A DNA stretch of 64,000 nucleotides. Source: Candidatus Polarisedimenticolaceae bacterium. GTDB lineage: Bacteria; Acidobacteriota; Polarisedimenticolia; Polarisedimenticolales; DASRJG01. The DNA is taken from positions 124,001 to 188,000 of the forward strand of contig DASUCV010000002.1 of NCBI GenBank assembly GCA_036275915.1. The letters are read 5' to 3'. The translations under genes and the position numbers were made by a program. The notes below the pieces were generated by a model. The model was not told where the DNA came from. It did not search any database and saw nothing but the letters and a program-made list of their open reading frames with translations. Shown piece by piece: positions 35,861 through 44,703 of this stretch (its first letter is position 1; every line of letters starts with the position of its first letter).

Positions 35861-36232
35861 ATGGTGGCTTCAGGAGACGTGGTCCGCAGCTTCTACCGGG
35901 CGGTTGTCGCGCGTGACTTTGCGTCGGCGCGCAAGTACCTCAGCGACGATCTCGTCTTCGAGGGCCTCTTCGAGACCTATCGCAACCCCGAGTCGTATCT
36001 CCGGACTCTCGAGGGGTTGATGGGGATCACGACCCGCCTCGACATCAAGGTCGTGGTGGGGGAAGGGAACGACGCCGCGGTGTTCTTCGAGCTCGAGACG
36101 AAGGCGCCGGCCGAAGCGGTCACGCTGGTGGCCGAGTGGCACCAGGTGCGTGACGGGAAGATCGACCACGTTGCCTCGGCGTTCGACGGGCGGCCGTTCG
36201 CCGCGATGTTCGCGGGGGCGAAGAAGGCGTGA
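35861..36232 (+). CDS. SnoaL/NTF2-like protein
   Basis: 123 aa. VVRSFYRAVVARDFASARKYLSDDLVFEG and VAEWHQVRDGKIDHVASAFDGRPFAAMF are the typical first helix and last strands of the SnoaL-like fold. A ligand or reaction cannot be stated. It overlaps the next gene by 4 bp (GTGA). Confidence 0.82.
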   Translation: MVASGDVVRSFYRAVVARDFASARKYLSDDLVFEGLFETYRNPESYLRTLEGLMGITTRLDIKVVVGEGNDAAVFFELETKAPAEAVTLVAEWHQVRDGKIDHVASAFDGRPFAAMFAGAKKA

Positions 36233-36720
36233 CGAGAATCGTGTATCTCGCCATGACGTTGCTCTTGGGCGTGTCCTCGGCCGCTCACGGAACAGCGGCA
36301 ACGTTCGAGGCAAAGGGCGATCTTTACACGCTCGACACGGGGCATCTCACCGGCGAATGCCACGTCCTCGATCGCGGAAGCGCGGGGGTCGACGTCGATT
36401 GCTACGACGACGACGGCCACCGGGCGTTCGGCAATTCGAAGCTGGGCTGCATCACAACCTCGCACGGCGGGACGTGCCGTAAGGGGCCACGCCTGGAGTT
36501 CAAGTCGGCCGTCATGTTGACGTGCGGGAAGACTGACTACGTGATCGGCACGAAGAGCGAAGGGACGATCTGCCAGGTGACGTACGACGTCTCGGGGCAC
36601 GCCGAAAGCGGCGTGTGCGACGACCGGGAGAAGAGCTCGGCGAAGGTCGACTGCTCGAAGAACAAGGGCGAGGGAGCCTGCGATCGCACGACCGGAAGCG
36701 GCGGCTGCCTGATGCCCTAG
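36229..36720 (+). CDS. Secreted Cys-rich hypothetical protein
   Basis: 163 aa, GTG start, signal peptide about 1-23. The mature part holds about eleven Cys (GECHVL, VDCYD, LGCITT, GTCRKG, LTCGK, TICQV, GVCDD, VDCSK, GACDR, GGCLMP), so a disulfide-stabilised extracellular protein is likely. No family recognised. It converges with the coxB gene, 1 bp apart. Confidence 0.7.
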   Translation: MTRIVYLAMTLLLGVSSAAHGTAATFEAKGDLYTLDTGHLTGECHVLDRGSAGVDVDCYDDDGHRAFGNSKLGCITTSHGGTCRKGPRLEFKSAVMLTCGKTDYVIGTKSEGTICQVTYDVSGHAESGVCDDREKSSAKVDCSKNKGEGACDRTTGSGGCLMP

Positions 36721-36721
36721 C

Positions 36722-37525
36722 TCAGTTCCAGGCGGCGTCTTCGCCGGTGAGTTTCTTCTCTTCGCCGTCGATCCACGCCTGGAACTGCTCCGGCGTGTCG
36801 ATCGTGACGTAGCCGCGCATCGAGTAGTGGCCGAGGCCGCAGAGCTGCGCGCAGGCGATCTCGTAGACGAACTCGGGATCGTTCACCTGCTTGCGCATGT
36901 CGTCGGTCGTGATCGTCGGCACGAACCAGAGCGGGATCTGGAGGCCGGGGATGGCGTCCTGCTTGACGCGGAACTCGGTGAGATTGAAGCTGTGGATGAC
37001 GTCCTTGCTGGACAGCTCGACGATGACCGGCTTGCCGACGGGGAGGTGGAGCTGGTTCACCGTCGTGATGTCGTCCTTGGCATCGGGGTCGCTCCGGTCG
37101 AGGCCGAGCGGGTTGTTCTGGACGTCGATGAGCTTGATGTCAGTCTTGCCGAACTTCCCGTCGGGGCCCGGGTAGTGGATGTTCCACGCGAACTGCTCGC
37201 CGACGACGCGGACGACCGTCGCGGTTTCGCGCGGCGGGAACTGATCGACGCGCTTGGCCCAGAGAGGGATGGAGAACCCGATCAGCAGCACGGCCTCGGC
37301 GATCGCGACGGCGACCTCGAGGTACGTCGAGGTGTGGCTCTTGACGCCGGCGTAGTCCGCGACCGGGTGCTTCTTCGCGCGGAAGCGGTAGAGGACGTAC
37401 GCGAAGAAGGCGATCCATCCGACGAAGAGCACCGCCATCAGGACGTGCACGATGACCATCGTGCTGTCGACCTCGGCGGCGTGCGCCGATGCCGCCACCG
37501 GAAGCCCCATCGTTCCAAGCATCAT
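36722..37525 (-). CDS. coxB: Cytochrome c oxidase subunit II, without fused cytochrome c (locus 2)
   Basis: 267 aa. A signal-like start and two membrane helices (about 22-45, 70-88) precede the CuA domain. CuA ligands are visible: His in SKDVIHSFNL and Cys-x3-Cys-x3-His-x2-Met in CAQLCGLGHYSM. The residue between the Cys pair that is Glu in most subunits II is Gln here. VGEQFAWNIHYPG is the conserved aromatic region for electron entry. It ends at DAAWN with no haem c domain, unlike the locus-3 subunit. It is the last gene of locus 2, and its start overlaps the small protein upstream (ATGA). Confidence 0.92.
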   Translation of the reverse strand: MMLGTMGLPVAASAHAAEVDSTMVIVHVLMAVLFVGWIAFFAYVLYRFRAKKHPVADYAGVKSHTSTYLEVAVAIAEAVLLIGFSIPLWAKRVDQFPPRETATVVRVVGEQFAWNIHYPGPDGKFGKTDIKLIDVQNNPLGLDRSDPDAKDDITTVNQLHLPVGKPVIVELSSKDVIHSFNLTEFRVKQDAIPGLQIPLWFVPTITTDDMRKQVNDPEFVYEIACAQLCGLGHYSMRGYVTIDTPEQFQAWIDGEEKKLTGEDAAWN

Positions 37526-37758
37526 GCCTCTCCCGCTTCGCTCTGCTGCTGGAGCTCGGACCACTCGGCCGCGAGCTGGGCCGCTTGCGCGCGTTTCGCG
37601 TGGCGGCGGAGGTGGATGAAGAAGGCGGCGAACCCGCCCTGGACGCTCACGGTCACGCCGAGGAGGAGCCACACGCCCGTGCGGGCTCCGTCGGTCAGGG
37701 GCGACTGCACGTCCCCGGTGAAGCAGGCGGCGCAGGCGAGGATCGGGGCGGCGATCAT
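37522..37758 (-). CDS. Small membrane protein of the oxidase operon
   Basis: 78 aa, overlapping both neighbours by 4 bp. One hydrophobic helix (about 27-48, GVWLLLGVTVSVQGGFAAFFIHL) is followed by a basic, helical tail. It is too short to assign, but the tight coupling marks it as an oxidase accessory or small subunit. Confidence 0.65.
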   Translation of the reverse strand: MIAAPILACAACFTGDVQSPLTDGARTGVWLLLGVTVSVQGGFAAFFIHLRRHAKRAQAAQLAAEWSELQQQSEAGEA

Positions 37759-37937
37759 GGCACCCTCCGGGACTTCTTGAGGAACCACGTCTCGTAACCG
37801 ACGAGGAGCGCGCCGACGGCGAACGCGGCGAACGCCGCACCGCGGTTCTGCGGCAGGTACCAACACCCCAGCCCCACGGCCAGGAGCACCGAGGCCGAGA
37901 TGAAGAGCACGTGGAACGCCTTCAGCGACAAGGTCAC
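37755..37937 (-). CDS. Two-helix small membrane protein of the oxidase operon
   Basis: 60 aa, GTG start, coupled on both sides (GTGA and ATGA). Two helices: FHVLFISASVLLAVGLGCWYL and AFAAFAVGALLVGYETWFL. Not assigned to a named family; probably an oxidase assembly or accessory subunit. Confidence 0.65.
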   Translation of the reverse strand: MTLSLKAFHVLFISASVLLAVGLGCWYLPQNRGAAFAAFAVGALLVGYETWFLKKSRRVP

Positions 37938-38233
37938 CGTCCGATCCGATCGTGGACCGTAAACGCCGGAACCGCAAGGAGCACGAGGAAGAAGACGACG
38001 GTCAGGAACATGACCCAGAGGATCAGCTTCTTCTCGGAGATCAAGTGCATGAAGTAGCAGGCGACGAGCGAGCCCTTCACCGTCGCGATGATGAGCGCGA
38101 CGATGATCGCCTGGTGGACCTCGAGATGCTGCGTCGAGACGGCGACGGTGACGAGCGTCAGGAACATCAGGGTGACGAAGACGAGGATGTAAGCCCGGAC
38201 GTGCTTCTTGAGATCGGCGGCGTGGTCGCTCAT
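37934..38233 (-). CDS. Cytochrome c oxidase subunit IV (locus 2)
   Basis: 99 aa, three helices. HVRAYILVFVTLMFLTLVTVAVS, QAIIVALIIATVKGSLVACYFMHL and KKLILWVMFLTVVFFLVLLAV give the pattern of bacterial subunit IV (COX4_pro), with the family motif ATVKGSLVACYFMHL. Its place between subunit III and the small proteins is usual. Confidence 0.86.
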   Translation of the reverse strand: MSDHAADLKKHVRAYILVFVTLMFLTLVTVAVSTQHLEVHQAIIVALIIATVKGSLVACYFMHLISEKKLILWVMFLTVVFFLVLLAVPAFTVHDRIGR

Positions 38234-38243
38234 CGCTCGGCTC

Positions 38244-38843
38244 CTAGAGCAGGTACAGGACGGGGAAGAGGAAGATCCACACCAGGTCGACGAAGTGCCA
38301 GAACAGGCCGGAGTTCTCGACGCGGTTCGTGAACTGCTCCTTGTCGGTCTTCCACAGCTTGGCCCCCGGACCCCAAAGATAGGCGTTCACGCACGCGCCG
38401 CCCACCACGTGCAGGCCGTGGAGCGCCGTCATGGTGAAGTAGATCGCGAGGAAGGTGTTCGTCTTCGGGTAGAGGCCGAGCTCGAACTTGTGCGAGTACT
38501 CGAGATACTTGATGAACATGAAGCCGAAGGCGCAGAGGATCGTGAGGCCGAGGTAGATCCGGAACTGCGTGAACCGGTCCATCTTGAGCGAGTACCACGC
38601 CATGACCATCGTCACCGAGCTCGTGATGAGGACGATCGTGTTGGTCGTGGCAAGCGGGATGTTGAGGAACTCGCGGCCGTGAGGCCAGACCGTGGCACCG
38701 GTGCGCAGCAGGATGTAGGTCGCGAAGAGCGCGCCGAAGAGCATCACCTCGGAAGCGAGGAAGAGCCAGATGCCGATCTTGCCGTTGTTGAGGCCGGTGT
38801 CGGGCCGCGGGGCGACGGTATACGGAATCGGGATGTCGCTCAC
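38244..38843 (-). CDS. coxC: Cytochrome c oxidase subunit III (locus 2)
   Basis: 199 aa, GTG start 1 bp after coxA. Five helices. KIGIWLFLASEVMLFGALFATYILLR, MTALHGLHVVGGACVNAYL and ENSGLFWHFVDLVWIFLFPVLYLL are conserved in five-helix subunits III. The Glu in ASEVMLFG and HGLHV are the family residues. Confidence 0.93.
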   Translation of the reverse strand: MSDIPIPYTVAPRPDTGLNNGKIGIWLFLASEVMLFGALFATYILLRTGATVWPHGREFLNIPLATTNTIVLITSSVTMVMAWYSLKMDRFTQFRIYLGLTILCAFGFMFIKYLEYSHKFELGLYPKTNTFLAIYFTMTALHGLHVVGGACVNAYLWGPGAKLWKTDKEQFTNRVENSGLFWHFVDLVWIFLFPVLYLL

Positions 38844-38844
38844 G

Positions 38845-40620
38845 TCAGCTCCTCTGATCCTGCGGGGTGAAGTCCTTCGCGGCGCCCGGCACGCTGTACT
38901 CGTACGCGCCGCGGTAGACGGTCGGGATCGTCTTGAAGTTCCCGTGCCCGGGAGGCGATCCGGCGGCCGACCATTCGAGCGTCGTCGACTGCCAGGCGTT
39001 CGAATCGACCTTCTCGCCGTTCTTCATGCTCCAGAAGAAGTTGATGATGAACGGGATCTGGAAGAGGGCGAGCCCCCACGCCGAGAACGACGACCACTGG
39101 TTGTAGTGGAGGACCGGCTTCGTGAAGGCGTACGTGGCGCCGCCGTCGGCGAGCCGCCGCGACATGCCAGCAAGGCCGGTCAGGAACATCGGCATGAAGA
39201 TGCCGTTCATGAGCAGGAGCGACGGCCAGAAGTGCCAGCGCCCCAGCGTCTCGCTCATCTTGCGGCCCGTCGCTTTCGGGTACCAGTAGTAGATGCCGGC
39301 GAAGAGGGCGAAGATCGTCCCCGGCGCCACGACGTAGTGGAAGTGACCGATGACGTAGTACGTGTCGTGGAGGGGGATGTCGGTGATGTTGAGCCCGAGC
39401 GGCAGCCCCGTGAGGCCGCCGATCCCGAACATCGGCAGGAACGCGAGGGCGAAGAGCATCGGCGTGTTGAAGCGGATCGACCCGCCCCACAGCGAGATGA
39501 TGAGCGACGTCAGAATCGCGACCGACGGGATCGAGATGATCATCGTCGTCGTCTGGAAGAACGCGGCCATCGTCGTGCCCATGCCGGTCATGAACATGTG
39601 GTGCGCCCACACGATGAACGACATGAAGCCGAGAAAGATCAGCGAGTAGACCATCGTGCGGTAGCCGAAGAGCGGCTTCCTCGTGTTGTTGGCGATGATC
39701 TCCGCGACGATCCCCATCGCGGGGAGGATGAGGACGTACACCTCGGGGTGCGCCAGGAACCAGAACAGGTGCTGCCAGAGGAGCGGGTTCCCGCCTCCCG
39801 ACACCTGGAGCGCCTGGCCGGAGACGACGAGGCCCGACGGGAGGAAGAAGCTCGTCCCCGCGACGCGGTCCATGAGCTGGAGCACGCCCGCCGCCTCGAG
39901 GGGCGGGAAGGCGAGGAGGAGCAGGAAAGCGGTCACGAACTGCGCCCAGCAGAAGAACGGCAGCCGGAAGAACGACAGCCCCGGCGCCCTGAGCTGGATC
40001 GTCGTCACGATGAAGTTGATCGCGCCGAGGAGCGACGACGTGATGAGGAGGACCATCCCCATGATCCACCACGTCTGTCCGCTGCCGGCGATGTCGGAGA
40101 GCGGCGCGTACGAGGTCCAGCCGGACTGCGCGGCGCCCCCCGGCGGGATGATGAACGACAGGAGCATCGTCACGCCGCCGAGGAAGAAGAACCAGTAGCT
40201 CGCCATGTTGATGCGCGGGAACGCCATGTCCGGCGCCCCGATCTGGAGCGGGAGGACGAAATTCCCGAAGCCGCCGACGGCGAGCGGCACGATGCCCAGG
40301 AAGACCATGATCGTGCCGTGCATCGCGCCCAGCTCGTTGTAGAACGTCGGCAGCATCGTGCCGCCGGGGGCCCGGCCCTCGCCGAAGAGCCCTCCGATGA
40401 GCGGGATCGCCTTACCGGGGAAGGCAAGCTGCCATCGCATGAGCATCATCAGGAAGAAGCCGAAGAGCAGGAAGCAGAGCGCCGTCACCGCGTACTGGAT
40501 ACCGATCGTCTTGTGATCGGTCGAGAAGACGTACTTCTTCCAGAACGACAGGTCGTGCGCGCCGTGCTCGTGGACGTCCGCATGCCCCGCATGCGGAGTC
40601 GTGGTGCCGGTCGACGCCAT
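38845..40620 (-). CDS. coxA: Haem-copper oxidase subunit I, A1-type (locus 2)
   Basis: 591 aa, 12 or more helices. WFLAHPEVYVLILPAMG holds the CuB His, the cross-linked Tyr and the D-channel Glu, so this is an A1-type enzyme. WAHHMFMTGM supplies the two further CuB His, and LHDTYYVIGHFHYV the haem ligands. GNPLLWQHLFWFLAHP is standard. It reduces O2 to water and pumps protons. It is preceded by the cupredoxin-like gene and followed at once by subunit III. The other subunit I in the window is of a different type, so two terminal oxidases are present. Confidence 0.95.
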   Translation of the reverse strand: MASTGTTTPHAGHADVHEHGAHDLSFWKKYVFSTDHKTIGIQYAVTALCFLLFGFFLMMLMRWQLAFPGKAIPLIGGLFGEGRAPGGTMLPTFYNELGAMHGTIMVFLGIVPLAVGGFGNFVLPLQIGAPDMAFPRINMASYWFFFLGGVTMLLSFIIPPGGAAQSGWTSYAPLSDIAGSGQTWWIMGMVLLITSSLLGAINFIVTTIQLRAPGLSFFRLPFFCWAQFVTAFLLLLAFPPLEAAGVLQLMDRVAGTSFFLPSGLVVSGQALQVSGGGNPLLWQHLFWFLAHPEVYVLILPAMGIVAEIIANNTRKPLFGYRTMVYSLIFLGFMSFIVWAHHMFMTGMGTTMAAFFQTTTMIISIPSVAILTSLIISLWGGSIRFNTPMLFALAFLPMFGIGGLTGLPLGLNITDIPLHDTYYVIGHFHYVVAPGTIFALFAGIYYWYPKATGRKMSETLGRWHFWPSLLLMNGIFMPMFLTGLAGMSRRLADGGATYAFTKPVLHYNQWSSFSAWGLALFQIPFIINFFWSMKNGEKVDSNAWQSTTLEWSAAGSPPGHGNFKTIPTVYRGAYEYSVPGAAKDFTPQDQRS

Positions 40621-40647
40621 GCGTGAACCCCCGGTCGGCCGCCCGCG

Positions 40648-41370
40648 CTACTTCGCGCCGGGCGCCGTGAACTTGAAGTTGATCGTCTTCGTGTCGCTCG
40701 CGCCGACCGTCACGGTCTGCTTCTGGACGCCGAGCTTCTCGTGCCACGCGTCGATCTCGTAGGTCCCCGCGGGGAGGTCGGAGATCGTGAACTTGCCGTC
40801 GGTCTTCGTCACCGAGAAGAACGGATTGTCGAAGACGCCGGCGTACGAGCTCATCCACGGGTGGACGTCGCACTTGATCATGAACATCCCCTCGGCCTTG
40901 CCGAAGGTCTTGCTCGACTCCTTCACCGTCGGCGGCATCGCCATGTTGAACTGCGAGTTCACCTTGGGGAGCGCGTGGACGTTGTGGAGAATCCCGTCCG
41001 AGTTCAGGACCTTGAACGGCTGGTTGACCATCAAACCGAAGACGTGCGGATCGTAGTGGCAGCCCTTCTGGTCCATGACGACCGGGGTCGTCGGTGTCGG
41101 GTAGGTCTTCCCGGCGGGAAGGCCGCTGCCCACGCTGACCATGATATTGGCCATCGTGTTGCCGGAGCCGAGGACGAGGAGATCGCTCGGCTGCGGATTG
41201 CCGCCGTGCATCTTGGCGCAGTTGGCGTCGGCGGTCATGTCGATCGGCTTCAGGGTCGGGACCTTGCCGTCGTACGTCACGGTACCGGTGATCGTCGCGG
41301 CGAAGAGCGTGCCGCCGGTGAAAGCAGCGGCGAGGGCGACGGCGATGGTCGGAGTCACGAGACGGCGCAT
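40648..41370 (-). CDS. Secreted cupredoxin-like copper protein
   Basis: 240 aa with a signal peptide (1-24). A copper site like that of type I copper proteins is visible: His129/His132 (LHNVH), then Cys167, His170 and Met173 in MFMIKCDVHPWMSSYAGVF. The C-terminal part (ISDLPAGTYEIDAWHEKLG) resembles carboxypeptidase-regulatory-like domains. The family is often annotated as methylamine utilization protein-like. Lying between actF and coxA, it is a good candidate electron carrier between complex III and an oxidase that lacks its own cytochrome c. Confidence 0.82.
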   Translation of the reverse strand: MRRLVTPTIAVALAAAFTGGTLFAATITGTVTYDGKVPTLKPIDMTADANCAKMHGGNPQPSDLLVLGSGNTMANIMVSVGSGLPAGKTYPTPTTPVVMDQKGCHYDPHVFGLMVNQPFKVLNSDGILHNVHALPKVNSQFNMAMPPTVKESSKTFGKAEGMFMIKCDVHPWMSSYAGVFDNPFFSVTKTDGKFTISDLPAGTYEIDAWHEKLGVQKQTVTVGASDTKTINFKFTAPGAK

Positions 41371-41412
41371 GGTTGTTCTCCTGAAAGAGGCCGGTTCAAA
41401 GTCTCGACTTTA

Positions 41413-42633
41413 CTACATATTTTCGAACGAGAGGGACTCGGGCAGGCGCGGGTCGCCCACGGGGACGAGGGGCGCCCCCGAAAGGAGCCGGAACAGGAGC
41501 CCTTTGAAGAGGGCCGCGACCGCGATGACCGCGAAGAAGTCCGAGAGGTGGATGAGGTGCACGCGGGTGACGATCGGCCGCACCGTCGGCATGATGAGCC
41601 AGAAGACGTCGACGAGGTGCATGAAGAGGATCCATGCGGCGCCGGCGGTCAACAGCTTCGCGTTCCGCTTCACCGTGCGCGGCATGAGGAAGAAGAACGG
41701 CACGATGAAATGTCCGACCGCGAGCAGCATCGACACGCCGGACCAAGCGCCGATGAGACGGTTCCGGAAGAAGACCGTCTCCTCGGGGATGTTGCCGTAC
41801 CAGATCAGGAAGTACTGAGAGAACCCGATGTAGGCCCAGAACACGGTGAAGGCGAAGATCATCTTCCCGAGGTCGTGGTAGTGCTCGACGCCGACGACGT
41901 CGGTCATGAGCCCCCACCGCTTCAATCCCATGACGAGCAGCGTGAGGAAGGCGAAGAAGCTCACGAAGCATCCGGCGAACCAGTAGACGCCGAACATCGT
42001 CGAGTACCACTCGGGTGACAGCGACATGACCCAATCGATCGACGCGAAGGTCTGCGTGAGCGCGAGCACGATGATCGCCGGACCGGCGAGACGCTTCAAG
42101 GTCACCGAGGTCGCGGCATCGCGCGTCGTGTCCTGCCGCCGGCTGGCGCGCGCGAAGAAGAGCGCGATCGCCGACCAGACGACGAAGTAGATCACGGCGC
42201 GGGCGACGAAGAACGACGTGTTCAGGAACGCCGCCTTCCCGGCGAGGACGGCGTTGTGGCCTTCGGCTTGCTCGTGGATCCAGGGGAAGACGTCGCCCAT
42301 CAGGAGCAGGATCGGGGCGAAGAGGAGCGCGAAGAGCGGCATCGTCGCCATGACGTTCTCGCCGAGCCGCCGGACGACGATCCCCCACCCCGCCTGCGTC
42401 GCGTAGTGGATGAGGACGAACCACATCCCTCCGAGCGCGAGCGACAGGCAGAAGAGCACGGCGAGGAGCCACGAGAACGCGAACTCCCGCGGCCCACCGG
42501 CGGTCGCGTAGGCGAGCACTGCCGCGGCGAGGCCGACGCCGAGCCCGATCAGCGGAACTCGGGACAAGAAATGCCCGGGCGGGATCTTGATCTGGTCCTT
42601 GGCGAGCTCGCCGGCCCCGATCTCGTGACTCAC
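41413..42633 (-). CDS. actF: ActF: integral membrane subunit of alternative complex III (locus 2)
   Basis: 406 aa, GTG start overlapping actD (GTGA). About ten helices. FCLSLALGGMWFVLIHYATQAGWGIVVRRLGE, FASIDWVMSLSPEWYSTMFGVYWFAGCF, HYHDLGKMIFAFTVFWAYIGFSQYFLIWYGNIPEET and the C-terminal VPVGDPRLPESLSFENM match ActF, an NrfD-like subunit. The locus-3 copy (55471-56682) is alike throughout. Confidence 0.92.
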   Translation of the reverse strand: MSHEIGAGELAKDQIKIPPGHFLSRVPLIGLGVGLAAAVLAYATAGGPREFAFSWLLAVLFCLSLALGGMWFVLIHYATQAGWGIVVRRLGENVMATMPLFALLFAPILLLMGDVFPWIHEQAEGHNAVLAGKAAFLNTSFFVARAVIYFVVWSAIALFFARASRRQDTTRDAATSVTLKRLAGPAIIVLALTQTFASIDWVMSLSPEWYSTMFGVYWFAGCFVSFFAFLTLLVMGLKRWGLMTDVVGVEHYHDLGKMIFAFTVFWAYIGFSQYFLIWYGNIPEETVFFRNRLIGAWSGVSMLLAVGHFIVPFFFLMPRTVKRNAKLLTAGAAWILFMHLVDVFWLIMPTVRPIVTRVHLIHLSDFFAVIAVAALFKGLLFRLLSGAPLVPVGDPRLPESLSFENM

Positions 42634-43202
42634 TGCGGGTTCTCCACGAGGTCCACATGGACCGCCCCGGCCTGCTTCAGGAGCTGAACGGTCCCGGCCG
42701 CGTCGAACTTCGGGTCCCACGACTCGATCGAGATGAAGAAACGGTCGTCGGCGAACCGTGCGAACCGCGACGCCTCGAAGAGCGGGTGGTGGTGCATCGG
42801 CAGCTTGTTGAGGGCGAACATCCCGAAGACCGCGCCGAGCGCGCCGCCGAGCACCCCGAGCTCGAACGTGATCGGGATGAAGGCGGGCCACGTGAAATAT
42901 GGCTTGCCGGAGATCGTCAGCGGGTAAGCGTACATGTGCACCCACGTCTGAAGACCGAACCCCGTGGCCGCACCGCCGAGCGCCATGACGAGCACGATCC
43001 ACGGCAGCTTCGAGCGCTTCATCCCCATCGCCCCTTCGAGGCCGTGGACGGGGAACGGGGTGTGCGCGTCCCACTTCGTGAACCCGGCGTCGCGGACGAG
43101 CTCGCACGCCTTGTAGAGCTGCGCCGGGCTCGTGAACTCCGCGAGCGCGCCGTAGACGCGTCCGGGCGGGAGCGGGGCCTCCATGAGGTCCGCGAGCGCC
43201 AT
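42630..43202 (-). CDS. actD: ActD: membrane subunit (DUF3341) of alternative complex III (locus 2)
   Basis: 190 aa, ATGA overlap with actC. An N-terminal cytoplasmic domain ([46 protein letters not shown]) is followed by two membrane helices and the loop LPMHHHPLF. It ends with FFISIESWDPKFDAAGTVQLLKQAGAVHV. The domain order and the TPFPVHGL motif are diagnostic of ActD. Confidence 0.93.
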   Translation of the reverse strand: MALADLMEAPLPPGRVYGALAEFTSPAQLYKACELVRDAGFTKWDAHTPFPVHGLEGAMGMKRSKLPWIVLVMALGGAATGFGLQTWVHMYAYPLTISGKPYFTWPAFIPITFELGVLGGALGAVFGMFALNKLPMHHHPLFEASRFARFADDRFFISIESWDPKFDAAGTVQLLKQAGAVHVDLVENPQ

Positions 43203-44632
43203 CAGTGGGCACCCTCTTCCGCCAGGTGCGCGGAAGGCGTGCGCTCGGGGCCCGGGTGGGCGTGCGGATCGGCCTGCGGCAGCACCGTCTTGACCTCGGC
43301 GGTCGCCACCATCGGGAGGAACCGCACGAACAGGCAGAACATCGTGAAGAAGAGGCCGAAGCTCCCGAGGAGGCACGAGACGTCCCAGACCGTCGGCCGG
43401 AAGTAGCCCCACGACGACGGCAGGAAGTCGCGGTGCAGCGACGTCACGATGATGACGAAGCGCTCGAACCACATCCCGATGTTCACGAAGATCGACATGA
43501 CGAACAGGATCGGGATCGACGTCCGCGCCTTCTTGAACCAGAAGATCTGCGGGCTGATGACGTTGCAGGAGATCATCGTCCAGTACGCCCAGGCGTACGG
43601 CCCGAACGCGCGGTTCTTGAAGGTGAACAGCTCGTACGGGTTGCCGCTGTACCAGGCGATGAAGAACTCCATCCCGTACGCGTACCCGACCATCGACCCC
43701 GTGACGAGGATGATCTTCGCCATGTAGTCGAAGTGGCGGATCGTGACGATCTCCTTCAGGCCGAACGCGCTCCGGCAGATCACCATGAGGGTGACCACCA
43801 TCGCGAACCCCGAGAAAATCGCGCCGGCGACGAAGTACGGCGGGAAGATCGTCGTGTGCCACCCCGGCAGCTGCGACACGGCGAAGTCCATCGAGACGAT
43901 CGAGTGGACGGAGAGCACGAGCGGCGTCGCCAGGCCCGCGAGGATCAGGTAGGCGACCTCGTAGTGCTGCCAGTGGCGGTTCGAGCCGCGCCACCCCAGG
44001 GCGAAGAACCCGTAAATCTTCTTCTTGAGGCCGGTCGCCCGGTCGCGGATCGTGGCGAGGTCGGGGATCAGGCCGACGTACCAGAACAGCGCCGAGACGG
44101 AGCCGTAGATGCTCACCGCGAAGACGTCCCAGAGGAGGGGGCTCCGGAAGTTCGGCCAGACTCCCATCTGGTTCGGAATCGGGAACATGAAGTAGGCGAC
44201 CCAGACGCGCCCGACGTGGATCCCCGGGAAGATGAGCGCGCACATGACGGCGAAGATCGTCATCGCCTCGGCCGACCGGTTGATCGACGTGCGCCACTTC
44301 TGCCGGAACAGGAAGAGGATCGCCGAGATCAGGGTGCCGGCGTGCCCGATGCCGACCCAGAAGACGAAGTTCGTGATGTCCCAGGCCCAGCCGACCGGGA
44401 TCATCAGGCCCCAGACCCCGATCCCCTCCCAGAATAGCCAGGACACGGCGATGCCGAGGAGGCCCAGGAGCGCCAGCGACGGGATGAAGAAGAACCACCA
44501 GGCCTTGGGAGTCGGCCGCTCGAGCGGGCGGGCGACCGCCTCGGTAATCGAGTGGAAATCATGCCCCCCGAGGATGAGGGTGGGGCGGCCCGCGACCGGA
44601 TCGTAGATGTCTTTGCCCCCGGTCACCGCCAT
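43202..44632 (-). CDS. actC: ActC: NrfD-like membrane subunit of alternative complex III (locus 2)
   Basis: 476 aa, about ten helices. [64 protein letters not shown] and [24 protein letters not shown] are signature regions of ActC, which is thought to carry the quinol site. It heads locus 2: no actA, actB or actE lies here. The predicted promoter would leave only about five bases before the ATG, so its mRNA may be nearly leaderless. Confidence 0.94.
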   Translation of the reverse strand: MAVTGGKDIYDPVAGRPTLILGGHDFHSITEAVARPLERPTPKAWWFFFIPSLALLGLLGIAVSWLFWEGIGVWGLMIPVGWAWDITNFVFWVGIGHAGTLISAILFLFRQKWRTSINRSAEAMTIFAVMCALIFPGIHVGRVWVAYFMFPIPNQMGVWPNFRSPLLWDVFAVSIYGSVSALFWYVGLIPDLATIRDRATGLKKKIYGFFALGWRGSNRHWQHYEVAYLILAGLATPLVLSVHSIVSMDFAVSQLPGWHTTIFPPYFVAGAIFSGFAMVVTLMVICRSAFGLKEIVTIRHFDYMAKIILVTGSMVGYAYGMEFFIAWYSGNPYELFTFKNRAFGPYAWAYWTMISCNVISPQIFWFKKARTSIPILFVMSIFVNIGMWFERFVIIVTSLHRDFLPSSWGYFRPTVWDVSCLLGSFGLFFTMFCLFVRFLPMVATAEVKTVLPQADPHAHPGPERTPSAHLAEEGAH

Positions 44633-44643
44633 AAGGGGCCGTT

Positions 44644-44671
44644 ATTATCAAAAAGGGACCCTTAGGGTCAA
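44644..44671 (-). promoter_or_regulatory. Promoter of the actC-actD-actF-cox operon
   Basis: On the minus strand TTGACC (44671-44666) and GATAAT (44649-44644) are spaced by 16 bp, both 5 of 6 to consensus. The expected start near 44637 lies about five bases before the actC ATG at 44632. Confidence 0.6.
44657..44669. promoter_or_regulatory. Palindrome GACCCTTAGGGTC within the actC promoter
   Basis: Perfect 6-bp arms around a central T. The site overlaps the 3' part of the -35 box and the spacer, an ideal place for a repressor or activator. Confidence 0.45.
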
Positions 44672-44703
44672 GAACGAGAGCGGAAAAAGGCGGAGGAGTC
44701 GCG

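Noticed and set aside
38770-40626. A long + strand frame opposite coxA
   Set aside because: Antisense shadow of an unmistakable oxidase subunit I; its composition (Arg, Glu, His, Asp) is not protein-like.
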